This document shows positions 10,886-22,600 of a DNA stretch of 64,000 nt, piece after piece. The translations under genes were made by a program, and so were the position numbers. A model generated the notes under the pieces. The model worked only from the letters and a program-made list of their open reading frames with translations, was not told where the DNA came from and did not search any database. This DNA comes from Hygrocybe punicea (lineage: Eukaryota; Basidiomycota; Agaricomycetes; Agaricales; Hygrophoraceae), in contig OY744463.1 in the NCBI GenBank assembly GCA_963556145.1, positions 1,550,001-1,614,000 of the forward strand, given 5' to 3'. Position 1 is the stretch's first letter; each line of letters opens with the position of its first letter.

Positions 10886-12182
10886 CGTTAAATATGATCA
10901 ACAAATATAGCGACGAGGTGGGGAATACGGTGTGGGAAGGAAGTAGAGTAAAATGGTATATGAAAAATGTTTTAAGCAAGCGGTCTCGTCAAGAGATCGT
11001 TGGGGATTGTGAAAGAGAGGTAATGAAGTTCTATCCTGGATTTGAGGGGGTTTTATACCTTTTGGAACGCGGAAAGTCCGACTCGGTCTATTGCGTGAGG
11101 TTGGCCAGATGAATTTCTGTCAGCCTCGAATCAACGAATATGTTGCGAGACTTACGCCATTTCAGAAGGAACCACGGATCTTGTCGAGACCACATGTATC
11201 ATCGGAGGTTTAGATCCGTGAATCATAGTTGTACGCTTTTAGGAGGGGAGAAATCTTTGGAAGATGGTGATCGACGGTGTGAAAATTTGCAGTCGGTAGC
11301 CGGCGCAGTCACTGGAATAGAAAATGATTGTTTGAGCGAGAGAAAGTTGTCAGTACAGCAGAGTTCAGGTCTTCAAGTCTCCAATATTGATGAGGGGATT
11401 TTAAGCAAGGGATGAGAATATCGTCAGATTATGACTGATATGACTGATTCCAACATTTTTTTTTTTCGTGAGTGGATTGGACGCGGATTCCGATAGTGAT
11501 GAGAACAGCCAATTGCAAGGATGGAGAATTATGCTGCCCTGCCACGGCCACGGTGCTCCATCTCCCAGATTTCGCTTTCGCCGACTTCCATTCTCCTCTG
11601 TGCACTAGGAAGGATAGTACCGGGTCTGGACCTCGAAGGTGCAGATTGATAGGATAGCAAGCGACCAATGGGTACCCCGAGGCACGACGAAAGTATGCAC
11701 CAACCCAGAGATGCTATCCTAAAACGACAAGGGTGAGAACCTGAACTGGGAGAAATGAGTGGGAAATAGAGTTAAATAATCACACTAGGACGGCGAACAC
11801 AAGGAAGACGGGAGCCAGCGACAAGACATGATTTTCATCCACCATGATGGTCGTAAAATGAAGTGTTTGCTTCCAGTGATGGCCCTGCCCACAATCTGAT
11901 AAGATAGGACGTGGCATGTTCAGACGGAGTGTGGAATACACAGCCGGGTCCCTGACCGCCGCCGACTCAGAACGTCAAGCTGTCGCCCACTGGCAGATAC
12001 CCCACGCAAAGCTAGTGCGACGACCGAGGAAGTGTCGATCAGTCGTATTCCTTTTGACCAAAGCTCCCAAACCAAGGTACCTAGATTGGCTTTAAAGACC
12101 TCCGAGTTACCACTGTGTCGGCACCTTGTTCCATTCGGCTGGTTCTCCTACATTAACTCTACGTTTCATGTAAATTCTCGTG
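10886..12182. other. 1.3-kb divergent intergenic region, no supported gene
   Basis: The region lies between the secreted protein gene (start 10885, minus) and the CDF transporter (start 12183, plus). Open frames on both strands are short, lack conserved phrases and do not connect through introns. A T9 run sits at about 11458. It probably contains long 5' leaders and promoters. A non-coding RNA or a fast-evolving small gene cannot be excluded. Confidence 0.35.
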
Positions 12183-14075
12183 ATGAAGCCTGAAGCAAGT
12201 TCATCGGCGTCGAATACCGTACACGTTACAAAGGTGGGTCTAATAAGTTAATCCCCCCCTTTATTTCTTTATTTATTATTCTCCAACTTGTTGCCGTTTT
12301 TTTAGCAACAAAAAGACGTAGAAAGGAATGCTACTTCGTGCAGCAGCGTTACGCAACCCGATCCATTTATGATACGCGGTGGGTTGAAAACAGACGAGGA
12401 ACTCGCAGCGTTACGCCGTCGACACAAGACGGGGAAGCGTCTTGCAAATTACCAGCGGAAACAGAATGATGTGCGCACCTTGCAACTTGTGGTTGTCTTG
12501 CAAGAAACCAATTACAATTTCAGCTCATTACGTCTTTGCTGAAACCCATGGAGGAACATACCAATGAGGCAAGGGCCGACGAGTACACGAACCGTTTGCC
12601 TGTGAGTTGTAAACACTAGGTATCCTCCACACTAATCCCCCACGTTTTATAGATCAAAATTGCCATTTGGGCAAGCCTTGCTGCCAATTTCTCACTGTGC
12701 GCATTACAGAGTTGGTTCATTCAATTCTGCGTTCTGGCCTTGTTTGACTATCTGGTCCTAGTGTATGCGGCTGTATCAGCACTTTCATTGTCGCTGCTCG
12801 CCACTGGAATCGATGCCATATTCGATCTTGGGAGCAATGTGCTCCTATTCTGGCTTCATCGGAAAGCCTCCCGGATGGACGTCAACAAGTGGCCGGTTGG
12901 TGGTGCGAGACTTGAAACGATAGGGAATATTGTATACGGTGTGTATATTCTTTTCACGTGGATAAATCGAATACAACATCTCATATGTGATTCAAGGCTT
13001 TCTGTGAGCGTTTTTGAATTGCAAGTCTGGGTTAACGGAGTTTTTAAGATGAACGGTGGGTAGAATGGGTTCGGTTAATCTGGTCGTCATAGTTGAATCT
13101 GCACGATCGTTGATAACGAGCAAAGACGACAATTTGAAAGAGTTCCACATTCCTTCCATTGTAGCGGTAGCGGCTGCGCTGGGTGAATATTTTTGCCTCG
13201 TTCAAACGTTACCGACTGATGGCTCTTAATGCAGGAGTCAAACTCCTACTATTCCTGTATTGTTACTCACTTCGCAAAAAGTCAAGTCAAGTAGAAGTTC
13301 TCTGGGAGGATCACCGGAATGACCTGTTCCTCAACACATTTGGTGCGTACTTCTTTTTTGCCTCGTTTTGCTCAGATCTGAACCGGCACATAGGTATCCT
13401 CATGTCAACTGGTGGCAGTAAACTTCGTTGGTGTAAGTACTTGACATATCTTGACTTTTTATTTCACCCACAATAAGTAGGGTTGGACCCTACGGGAGCC
13501 ATTATTGTACGCATATTTCTATTGCTCTTGGTCTTAAGCCTAACCGTCGTGCGTGGGGATTGCAGATTGGCTTGGGAGTCATTATAGCTTGGGGACGTAC
13601 GATATACAGACAGTTTGAGCTGTTAGCTGGCAAATCTGCGCCGCACGAGTTTCTGCAGCTAATCATTTACAAGGCGACAACATTCAGTGATGAGATTGAC
13701 AAGATTGATACTGTGCGGGCATATCATGTGTGTATTCAGCGTCTCAGCCGCCTTTGCAACTAATCTAATTTCTTTTGTGATTCCACAGAGCGGACCTGTA
13801 GGTTTGCGCATGCATTTAGGAGAGCACGACTGATTAAATTATATTTCAAAAGGATTATTTCGTCGAAGTGGATGTTGTGATGGATGCGAGCACACCGCTG
13901 TGGAAAGCACATGACATCAGTCAGCAGCTTCAAGATAAAATTGAGGTGCTTCCGAATGTTGAGCGAGCCTTTGTCCATGTCGACCATGAAACGACGCATA
14001 TACCGGTCAGTTGTTGATGCGCGGTGTCGAGCTTGATCTGACCTCGAGTTGTAGGAACACCGAAAAATTATTTGA
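12183..14075 (+). CDS. Cation diffusion facilitator transporter (MMT/FieF-like, Mn/Zn/Fe)
   Basis: Thirteen exons: 12183-12233, 12306-12470, 12524-12601, 12653-12710, 12762-12938, 12997-13003, 13064-13182, 13235-13342, 13394-13432, 13481-13506, 13566-13727, 13789-13797, 13853-14005 and 14055-14075 (the last is a short terminal exon, making fourteen pieces). The protein has 390 residues. A hydrophilic N-terminus is followed by IKIAIWASLAANF, SLLATGIDAIFDLGSNVLLF, RLETIGNIVYGFLMGSVNL, a LMSTGGSKLRW loop and WLDPTGAI, then a cytosolic ferredoxin-like domain (YFVEVDVVMD, VERAFVHVDHE). The Asp residues of the metal site in the ATGID...D helix are present. It should export or compartmentalise divalent metal in exchange for protons. 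The 7-nt and 9-nt microexons are both needed to restore conserved sequence. Confidence 0.88.
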
Positions 14076-14232
14076 TGACGTTGGTTGTACACTACCATAT
14101 ATGCATTAGCAATCGAAATTCTCAAACGATGACGCAACCATTGTTTATTTTTAGCGTGATCGACGATCGTTTACAAGAATTAAGGTTGGGTTCCCCATGT
14201 GATTTTTAACGGGGGCTGACCTGTTCTCGACG

Positions 14233-14361
14233 TATAAAAGCAACCAGTTTCTCCACCGTTCAACCTCATAACGCACTTTCCCCCCACATCATACACGCAC
14301 ACACACACATATTATACACACATTCTCCGTACAAAACCTATTCCTCATACTACCCGTAATA
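14233..14361 (+). promoter_or_regulatory. TATA box (14233-14239) and pyrimidine-rich leader
   Basis: A TATAAAA lies at 14233-14239. It is followed by C/T-rich and (AC)n leader sequence leading to the ATG at 14362. The spacing fits a transcription start about 30 bp downstream of the box. Strong TATA plus pyrimidine tract is typical of highly or conditionally expressed basidiomycete genes. Confidence 0.55.
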
Positions 14362-14953
14362 ATGTCCCAATCTCACCATACTCTATTCAATATCCCTACC
14401 TCTCAATACATCAACGAACAAACCTTCCGCATCCTGACCGACTCCTCCGAAAATCCGATGTACAAGATCGCCAAGGCGATGCAGGCCACGCCCGAGGTCA
14501 CCGTCGGCGCCGTTCATACTGCCCAAAACTGCGTCTTCGAAGGACCGGAATGTTGGTGGAACCCAGGTAGCGTATTCCCCGTTATTTATTCCTTAGATTC
14601 CTCTGAATAACCGACTTTCTCCGCATCTATAATTAGCCCAACAGTTGCGTCGTGCTCCCCGTACCGATGCGACGACCAAAGTCACACACGCGCACGAGCT
14701 CAAGATTTACCAACCCGAGCCTCGCCGTGCAAATATTTGGGTGCCCCAGACGATTTCTTCCAAGCCTGATTCGCGCTCACCGCTACGTGACGTTCATTTG
14801 AACGCCACAGTCGAGCCGACTAGGCGATCGTCGGGGAGCCTCAAAAGGGTTCATACCATCACGAAGCGCGCGGGCATGGCGATCAAAGAAAGGAGACGAG
14901 AAGAGCAGGAGTACAAATCTGTAGCCGCATTTTATGCTAACGCATTCTATTAG
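14362..14953 (+). CDS. Uncharacterised 173-residue protein
   Basis: Two exons, 14362-14566 and 14637-14953, are joined by a clean 70-nt GT-AG intron in phase 1. The N-terminal part contains TPEVTVGAVHTAQNCVFEGPECWWNP in separate conserved-looking blocks. The C-terminal half is basic, with KRVHTITKRAG and IKERRREEQEYKSV. No signal peptide, membrane segment or domain is recognised. Codon use is strongly C-ending in the first exon, which together with the TATA box upstream suggests good expression. Function is unknown. Confidence 0.65.
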
Positions 14954-15107
14954 CGGCTGCAACAAGGGCGACGTGGATCACGGATTCGACTTGGACGTTG
15001 CTGACCCAGGATTCGATGGTGGTTCATGTTGCAAAACGCGCTGGTCGCAACAAGGACAGTGTTATTGCACTAACCTTACTTTACAGCGTTTACAGCTGCC
15101 ATATTGA

Positions 15108-15298
15108 GGTGGCCGACCGACCAAGGGGATGGCCGACCAACCAGGGGATGGCCGACCGACCAGGGGGTGGCCGACCGACCAGGGGATGGCAGGGTTGCCG
15201 ACCGACCGGGGGATGGCCGACCGACCAAGGGGATGGCCGACCGACCAGAGGATGGCCGACCGACCAAGGGGTGGCCGACCGACCGGGGGATAGCCGTA
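15108..15298. repeat. Minisatellite, about nine 19-20-bp units
   Basis: Tandem units of the form ggccgaccgaccaggggatg repeat about nine times. Single-base changes (aaggggat, gggggt, agaggat) and one 9-bp interruption (ggcagggtt near 15209-15217) vary the array. Unit length alternates between 19 and 20 bp, so it does not keep one reading frame. Confidence 0.9.
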
Positions 15299-15401
15299 GG
15301 GCGGACATAGGGAGCGAGGGAGCGAGGGAGTAGGATCGAACGAGGACGTCACTTCCCGTGGAAGCTCTCACGCAGACGTATAATGTATGTCACTCACCAA
15401 C

Positions 15402-15620
15402 TCATAACTCATTGCCGGCTGATTTTTTCTGGTAGTCTTCGCCAGCAGAATCTTTTCCCCGTGGGGTTTTTTGTTCCGCCGGCTTAGACTCATCGAAACG
15501 TACCATAGATGTTTTACGTCCATCTATCAACCTCTCTAGCGGTAGCTTTTTCCCCGTTGAACTTTTTTCCCACTGGGTTTTGTTCAATGGGTTTTGACGC
15601 ACCCGCACTTGCCTACAACC
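15402..15620. repeat. Possible degenerate Copia-type LTR fragment
   Basis: The phrases ttttccccgtggggtttttt, tttttccccgttgaac, ttttttcccactgggttttg and caatgggttttgacgcaccc resemble the T/C/G-rich 3' part of Ty1/Copia LTRs. No target-site duplication, terminal TG..CA pair, gag/pol homology or second LTR is visible. The assignment rests on pattern memory only. Confidence 0.3.
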
Positions 15621-16162
15621 GTTCTTCTGCTTTTACAATCGTTTGTAACTTGCTATTGTTTGATCATCATCCTGAATACCAACCAAAGTGCTTTATGCAC
15701 GCACCCAATTTTACCCGCTTGAGTTACGCAATATGAAGTTGTGAAATTGTCAAAGCTTGACCTTGTTCAACTTCGAGTCTGGTTCGTTCAGGTCACGTGG
15801 TTTCCACCGCTATCAACAACAACACCATCGCCGATGACTGATAATCTTTAAGGTAGCTACGTCCGACTGAGCGAAGAAGGAGACGGTTTCAGCACTCGGG
15901 TCCTCGGTTGATTGCGAAATCAACCTCGGTCTAAGGTCACTGGAAACGATGTATTCCCAACAGGCGCCTCGAGAATCCGCCAGGAACATGCTAGTGAATA
16001 ATAAACGGACAAGGTATTTTTCCTTATAAAAACAACAATTCGTTTCAAAATTCATGCCTCATTCCAAACTAGTTTGTCGGTCAGCCCTACTTTTTCAATC
16101 CGCTTTACGGTGCTTCCTGCCTTATATCGACGCTTTCTGATAACATTCCGCCGTTGACGCAA

Positions 16163-16810
16163 ATGCCTTCTTCGTGGTCTCTATTGGCCGTCTTCATCAG
16201 ACTGTATATTGGAACCATTGCTGGCCGAATGGTCCCTTACGTTTGCGCGCTTCCTTGTCTCTCCTCGACGTTCGACGGTCCTCATCCCCGCGCAGGTCTA
16301 GCTGCCTGTCAGACGAATTTCACTGTTCCGAATGAGTGGATCAATCCGAGAGACTTCGTGTTGAATCTAGATTCCACAGGCCAGCCATTCTCACCAACAG
16401 ATACTTCGGTCCCCTCCTTTCAGACCTTGAATGAAACCAGCGACGAATCACAAGACTCCGACGTCTCCACAGCCATTGTTCCATTTTTGCTCGTCGCGGC
16501 ATTCATCCTAACATGCTACTTCTTTGGGCCGTCCCTATACCACCGTCTGCTCAAGAAGCTGGGCCGAGAACGGACTGCAGGGCTAGGGTTTGGGTTTGAT
16601 GGGCTCACCAAGGCGCAGCTCAAGGCCGTGCGGCTCAAGGAAGAGGGGGACGGAAGAGAGGCTTTTGAATGGTTTATCAGGTTGCCTGAAAAGCCCCCCG
16701 CACTGGTACTCAAGCATGTGGCACCGCTAACACCGATACAGCCTCTGGCGGAACATGGCGATTACGACTGGAAGGTGGAGGAGTGGCGGTTGTCACTGGT
16801 AGTCACTTAG
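16163..16810 (+). CDS. Uncharacterised single-pass membrane protein
   Basis: This is a single exon of 215 residues starting at the ATG at 16163. A hydrophobic N-terminus (SLLAVFIRLYIGTIAG) may act as a signal sequence. The next 90 residues, with two Cys pairs and NFT and NET glycosylation sequons, would be extracellular or lumenal. One membrane segment (about 113-131, IVPFLLVAAFILTCYFFGP) follows, then a basic juxtamembrane stretch and a cytosolic tail of about 80 residues. No known domain is recognised. Confidence 0.6.
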   Translation: MPSSWSLLAVFIRLYIGTIAGRMVPYVCALPCLSSTFDGPHPRAGLAACQTNFTVPNEWINPRDFVLNLDSTGQPFSPTDTSVPSFQTLNETSDESQDSDVSTAIVPFLLVAAFILTCYFFGPSLYHRLLKKLGRERTAGLGFGFDGLTKAQLKAVRLKEEGDGREAFEWFIRLPEKPPALVLKHVAPLTPIQPLAEHGDYDWKVEEWRLSLVVT

Positions 16811-17211
16811 TATCGTATGTGGCAGCGGAATGCAGGTTCTCTGGCGGTCTACCTTTCCTATCGTATTGACAGCTGCAGCATGCGTAAATAATATACGGCG
16901 ATTTGTTGTAAATCACGAAACCAACTTAGCCACTTGAACATATATGGTAACTAGCGTTACCACGATGGCTTGGCTGACAGCTTGAACCTTGAGGGATATA
17001 AATAAAGTAAATTCAGCCTTTCCTCCTCGATATCTTAACAATTTGTCTCCTCTCCTAATCTTTTTGCTTTCAAATCGCCCATTGCGGCTCACATCGTTGT
17101 CCCCGTGCCCCGTGAATGCGAACCAAGGCTCAGGCTGTAACTTGAACGAACCAACGACGCGACACGAGTCAATCATACCCGTAGACTGAAATAGGGCATC
17201 ATACCTGTGGA
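16811..17211. other. Intergenic, nothing recognised
   Basis: This is a 401-bp tandem-gene spacer. Open frames on both strands are short and lack conserved motifs. It presumably carries the promoter of the Ste20-type kinase. Confidence 0.4.
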
Positions 17212-19450
17212 ATGGTCAGGCTGTTGGAACAAATCAAACGAACTCTCTATCTCACGCGACAACTTTGTTTCCAGGACCCACGCCGTCAGGATCCGGAGGA
17301 GTTATACGTTAAGCAGGATAGGATCGGTGCAGCACTTTTTTGCTTCACCATTTCACATTTTCAGATATTTCATCGCCAATAGGGAAAGGATCTTTTGGCG
17401 AAGTCTACAAAGGGTCGGTCGGTACACACACACCTCCGAAGCTCAGCTGACCACCCCCCCTGAACCATGTAGCTATGATAAACGGACTCAAAAGACTGTG
17501 GCTATCAAGATAATTGATCTCGAAAGCGCAGAAGATGAAATAGAGGATATACAACAGGAGATTCAGATCCTCTCACAGTTGGATTCGCCACATGTAACCA
17601 AGTTTGTCGCTCCCGTTGTTTTCACCAATGCGTAATTGAAGGACGATATTTTCTCGATGCAAGATATCATGGGTCTTACTTGAAGGGTTCGCATTTGTGG
17701 ATTGTAATGGAGTCCGTTCATTTCCTGGATCCAAGCAATGGTACACCGTAAATGACTTTTCTTTTGCAGGTACTGCTCTGGTGGTTCTTGCTCGGATCTG
17801 GCGAGATTTCTTCGTTGGTATCATCCGTTAAAATCTAAGGTATTCCACAGATGAAGCCTGGCGTATTTCGAGAAGAGTATATCGCCATCATCGTCCGCGA
17901 ACTCCTTCGTGGCTTGGGTTACCTTCATTCCGAAGGTAAACTCCATCGGGATATCAAAGGTTACTCTACAAGCTACTCCCGTGATTCTGGCTAATGCACG
18001 TATTCACCTAGCTGCCAATATCCTTCTCTCGGCAACGGGTGAAGTCAAGCTTGCCGATTTCGGCGTCTCAGGACAACTCTCCGGAACCCTTTCCGCTAAG
18101 AAGAACACGTTTGTTGGCACACCGTATTGGATGTCACCAGAGGTGATAAAACAAAGTGGTTACGATCACAAGGCCGATATCTGGAGTCTGGGAATTACTG
18201 CCATCGAGTTGGCTAAGGGAGAGCCTCCATATGCTGAGCTCCATCCAATGAAAGTGAGTGTCTTGTGAGCAGTTACATGAGCGGACTTTTTATTCTCTCT
18301 TCTTGGTGTTTATGGCAATCCCATCGAGTGATCGTCGCTAATTCAAGGTTGGGTTCCGTTTTGTCCTAGGTGTTGTTCTTGATACCAAAAAATCTGCCGC
18401 CGACACTAGAAGGAAACTTTTCAAAACCATTCCGGGAGTTTGTTTCTTATTGCCTTCAACGAGATCCTCGGGATGTGAGTCCAGATCTTCGGGTTGTCCA
18501 TAGTACTCTAGTTTGATCTCCCAATGCAGCGTCCGTCTGCGCGAGAACTTCTGAAGCACAAGTTCATTCGAATGGCGAAAAAGACGAGTTACTTGACTGA
18601 ATTGATTGACCGACACGAGCGATGGAAAGCCGAAGGTGGAGAACGATTGGATGAAGAAGAGCAGAACCCGGGACCCGATGCGTATGATTTTCGCCATTTT
18701 CGTCTGTCCCCTGCTTTAATAATTCGCAATAGCTCTGCAGGTGGTGACCCAGACGACCTGTGGGATTTCGGAACAGTCCGTCACGTCAACGGACCAGGGA
18801 CAATCGGGCGCACATCCAATCCCATTCAGGTATCTGGCCCACCTCTGACTTGGGAAAATGATGGCACGGCACGTACAGGGTCAGATGGTTCAACGGGCTC
18901 GACTTTCAGAAACGTAGGGTCGTCGTCGTCGTCGTCGTCGTCATCAACCGCGTCCTTTAGATCATCGCTCACAACCAAAGGCGAACTTCCACCGTTGCCG
19001 TCTACCCCGACTAAATATGATCAAGAGGCGACTGTGCGGCGGATTCCTAGCGATGGCCTTGATGATTCTAGAGTGAGCCATCAGAAGTCGTCCTCCGACG
19101 AGTACGAAGACTACGGAGATCAGTACGCGGATACGTATTCTGCGCGGAGCATCCTGCCACAAAAGACAGTGCTTGCGCCAATGGAGGACGATATACCTGA
19201 TACTACGATGCTGGAGTCTGTTGTTGTACCTGCCATATCCTCGGTCAGTTCTTCTACCATTACCACATGATACGGCTACTTGAGTCTCGATATCTAGCTA
19301 TTCCCACGAGTATCTTCACAGGAAGCACGTGTTGCTCTCAACGCTCTTCGACACGCTTTTAGGGAAGCCGAAAGAATCATTCCGGGTGTTACTATGGAAT
19401 TGGTCAACGAGATTGTAGATTCGGTTGAACATGTCGAAGATGTTGGGTGA
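17212..19450 (+). CDS. Ste20-family germinal-centre-type (GCK-III / Sps1-like) serine/threonine kinase
   Basis: Ten exons: 17212-17326, 17383-17413, 17473-17601, 17664-17711, 17770-17800, 17851-17959, 18012-18253, 18370-18474, 18530-19243 and 19322-19450, giving 550 residues. The kinase domain is N-terminal, with [37 protein letters not shown] and [11 protein letters not shown] conserved [17 protein letters not shown] segment follows, then a Ser-rich linker encoded by a TCG/GTC repeat. The C-terminus is [13 protein letters not shown]...[10 protein letters not shown], typical of fungal Kic1/Sps1 relatives. It likely works in polarity, septation or sporulation signalling with an Mo25/Cab39-type partner. 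The N-terminus is uncertain: an alternative model splices directly after the ATG, because ATG is followed by GTCAGG and a ttccag acceptor. The intron after 17800 has a GC donor. Confidence 0.88.
18919..18944. repeat. (TCG)n trinucleotide tract inside the Ste20-type kinase
   Basis: About eight tandem tcg/gtc trinucleotides encode a poly-serine run in the linker of the kinase gene. The period of three preserves the frame. Confidence 0.85.
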
Positions 19451-19684
19451 AATTGTTGGGAATTCATCAGATCCACTTGAGATTCACCAGTGTGTTTCTC
19501 GCTCTTCACATTTTGGGCATCGGAGACGTGGATAATAATCAAGTTCTCCATGCTGCTTTTCATCGTCAACAAATGTATCTCACTTATTCGCATTCCTTTT
19601 ACCCACCTCCTCATCGCTTTCCAGACTTTGATTGTATACCGTCTCCGTAATAATATCAAATTCTCGTTACCACTCGGTTTCTCT

Positions 19685-22600
19685 TTACCGGATAGCCTCA
19701 TCAACTATTGGTGTCCGTTTTTTTGTACGAGAGCTTCCCTTCTTTGCTGGGCGAATCACCTTGATTGCCTCTGGCGTACTCGGCCTACCTCCATGGTCTG
19801 CAACTCCGTGAGCTCGAAATGACGAAGCCTGTGATGGCGGGCGCGGATCGACTGCAGTCGTCGATTGAATTGATGGCTTGGCAGTAATGTCGTTAGGCAT
19901 CTCCCCTTCCTTCTCAACAACAAAGGGTTGATGCGAGAGGTGACTGGGAATGCTCTTGAAGGATGGCAACCGAGGCTCATCCACATCTTAGCAAGTTAAC
20001 GTTAAAACAAATTCAGTTGGATATTCCATGTAACCACCAGTGTACCTCTCAGATACTGACCTTTGGGAAGTGGGGGCATGTCGTCGAGATGAATCACAGG
20101 TATGGAGTCCAAGTCATCGAGAAGAGGAGGTTTATCGTCGATGATATAATATGGGTCGTCCCGCATTCGTTCCAACCTTTCTGCCCTGCGCTGCTACCCC
20201 CAGGTACCGTCTGTTGTTGTTTTTTCGACCATTTTGCAAAAATCACGTACCTGTTCTGCCTCCGCCAAGTCTTGGGTTGGTTCTGTTTCACGCTGCACAG
20301 AAGTTGAGACAAGCATGCTATCGTCAGCTTCATCATCACGCCGTTTATGCTTCCCGCGTTTCGTTTTCCCGTTGAGTTCCTTCCCTTTACCCTTTTTGCT
20401 CTTTCTAATTTTGTGTCCCTCTGGTTCATTATTTCCTGCGTCTATGGTTAACAAATCCTGAGGTGGTGGGACGATCCATGCGTCGAGGTCTAACCCTTCG
20501 GGTATCGGTACATTCTCTTGTGCATTGGGAGCGACCGGATTCAACTCGTATGCAGAAAACAGTGGTTGGATCAGGTAAAGGCTCTTAGGAAAGTCGGGTT
20601 CTGTAGACCCGATCGGGTCGAAGGAAGATCCACTGTTTGCGCCGAATGGATTGTCCGATTTGGGACGGTACGGCTGCAGATCGGCGTTGATGAGAGTGAA
20701 TAGTTGGAGCGTGTTTGCTGCCTGTGAAACAACTTGCGCAAGTTATATGCGTTCTTCGGAGACAAGGTAAAGGGGGATGGGATGATGGAATGAGGGTTGT
20801 AAGAATAGCCTTACCCGTTCTTGAACTTCGATGTGAGGGCTGCAGACGAAGTCGCTGACGCGTGTTATGATCAGGTCGACGAAACCTTTCACCTCTTGCA
20901 AGTCATCGTCTTCCCAGCGCTGAGCAACTTCCGCTGCCCAATGCCCAAAAACCTTGGTGGCGGCCTGAATGTACACCGCGATTGTATCCGGTTCGAGATT
21001 CGAGATCCCGGGCTGAAGGATCTCTGGGATCAATTTTTGTGGTTCAGCCAGCTCGCTAGCGTCGCCGGGGTCAGGTAAACGGTTCCGAGCGTTTGCAACG
21101 TGTAGGGATGGGGCACCCACCTGCAGTACTCTGCACATATCCATGCTGCAGCCCAAAGCACTTCAGCACAGCTTCCTTCTTCTCTTGCAGTCCGCAGCAT
21201 GGTTGTATCGCATAGCAGAGTATACATGAGCTTCACCGCGCTCCGCCTCGCAGCTTTCACACGTCCTACCACGTCCATCAGCTGGTCGCGTATCTGCGCT
21301 CCCACATCCACATTGGCCACGTGTGCTAGGTCGACGAGAACGGAAAGATACCACTCAAAGTTGGTGACGTTATCGTATGTTGATTGAGAGCAAATGGTCA
21401 GTATGCGTTGTGAGAGGACAAGACGATACGCGGGGGACTGGGACGGTGTGATAGGAGGCCTATCGCCACGGTCAAGGGCAGAGGGATAGGCGACCGACTG
21501 TGCGGCTATAGGCAACGCTGACAATGAGTTGGTTGAAACGAGATGAACGAGAAGTTGTTGCACGATGGACTGAAGGTTGTTTCGGTTAACCTGAGGTAAG
21601 TTTCGGTTGAGAAAACGAAAGAAGGGAAAAGAAAAGGAAGGTACCATGGCGGATACTAAATCGAGAGCTCGCATACGGATACTGATGTCCTGATCATTGA
21701 CGCTGGCAAGAATCATGTCTTGATATTCAGCGACTAGATGAGGATGTGATGGAACGATCTTGGCCATTGCGAGGAGGGCAATATACTTCACTGCGACTCT
21801 CTATTAGGTGTGTTTTCGACTGACTAGACTGGAACATTCAAGACGCACAGTTCTGATCTGAATCCTGGATAAAAGCAGCTAGTTTCGATACGCACATTCT
21901 GGCCAGGGAGTCCCCTGAAGAGTCTTGAAGCATCCCTCCAATGATGCAAGTGTGAACGCATTCGTAGAGAAGAGATATGGCGGGAGTGGTCGAAATGAGC
22001 TCGGTAATGGGAGGCTGCAGCTTCTTTACCAAGCGGGGTTCGTGAGGAGAGAGAGAACCGAACTAACAAATAGAGGAATATGACGAAAATGGGACTGGAG
22101 AAGGAAAATACCCACCAGCTTGATGATTTTGATGAGCATCCAATTGTTTGGCGAGGTAGTGAGGAGGTGGAATAACTGGGGTGCCAGTACGAGGTAGTCC
22201 TTTGGATTCCGGCGGGCCAATTCGCAGAGAACATTAACGGTTGCAGCAACGACTCCTTGAGCGACTTTTGAGCGCTTTTACAGGCATGGTATAGGGAAGT
22301 AGATTTACCTGGATCAGGATCTTCGAGCTTTTCTCGTAGGCGACCCATTGCATTTTGGTAACATTCAGGATACTTGAGCAGGACCTTGAATAAAGAGAGG
22401 ATGGCACGTTTTCGGATATTTGCGCGAGAATGATTCATCATGGCAATGAGTTCCGGGGCTAAATCACGGGCTAGATCTTGAGTAACGATGTGAGAAATTC
22501 CGTTGAGAGTGACGGCAGCATCGGCTGACGTCGAAGTCAAGTCCTAGAGAGAGAGTGAAGCGAGTGAGTAGACGTGAATATATGGAATTTGACTAACTTT

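Larger units (their letters stand above)
14954..16162. other. Repeat-rich intergenic region
   Basis: Apart from the minisatellite and the possible LTR fragment listed separately, I find no supported gene here. Long open frames within 15060-15370 exist in several frames on both strands only because the repeat unit lacks stops. Confidence 0.45.

Noticed and set aside
10886..12182. Several 60-90-codon open frames as possible small genes
   Set aside because: None has conserved motifs, splice connections or a good start context. They are at chance level for this base composition.
15062..15371. Long open frames on both strands over the minisatellite
   Set aside because: They come from a repeat unit without stop codons. 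The unit length is not a multiple of three and no start, splice or domain supports any of them.
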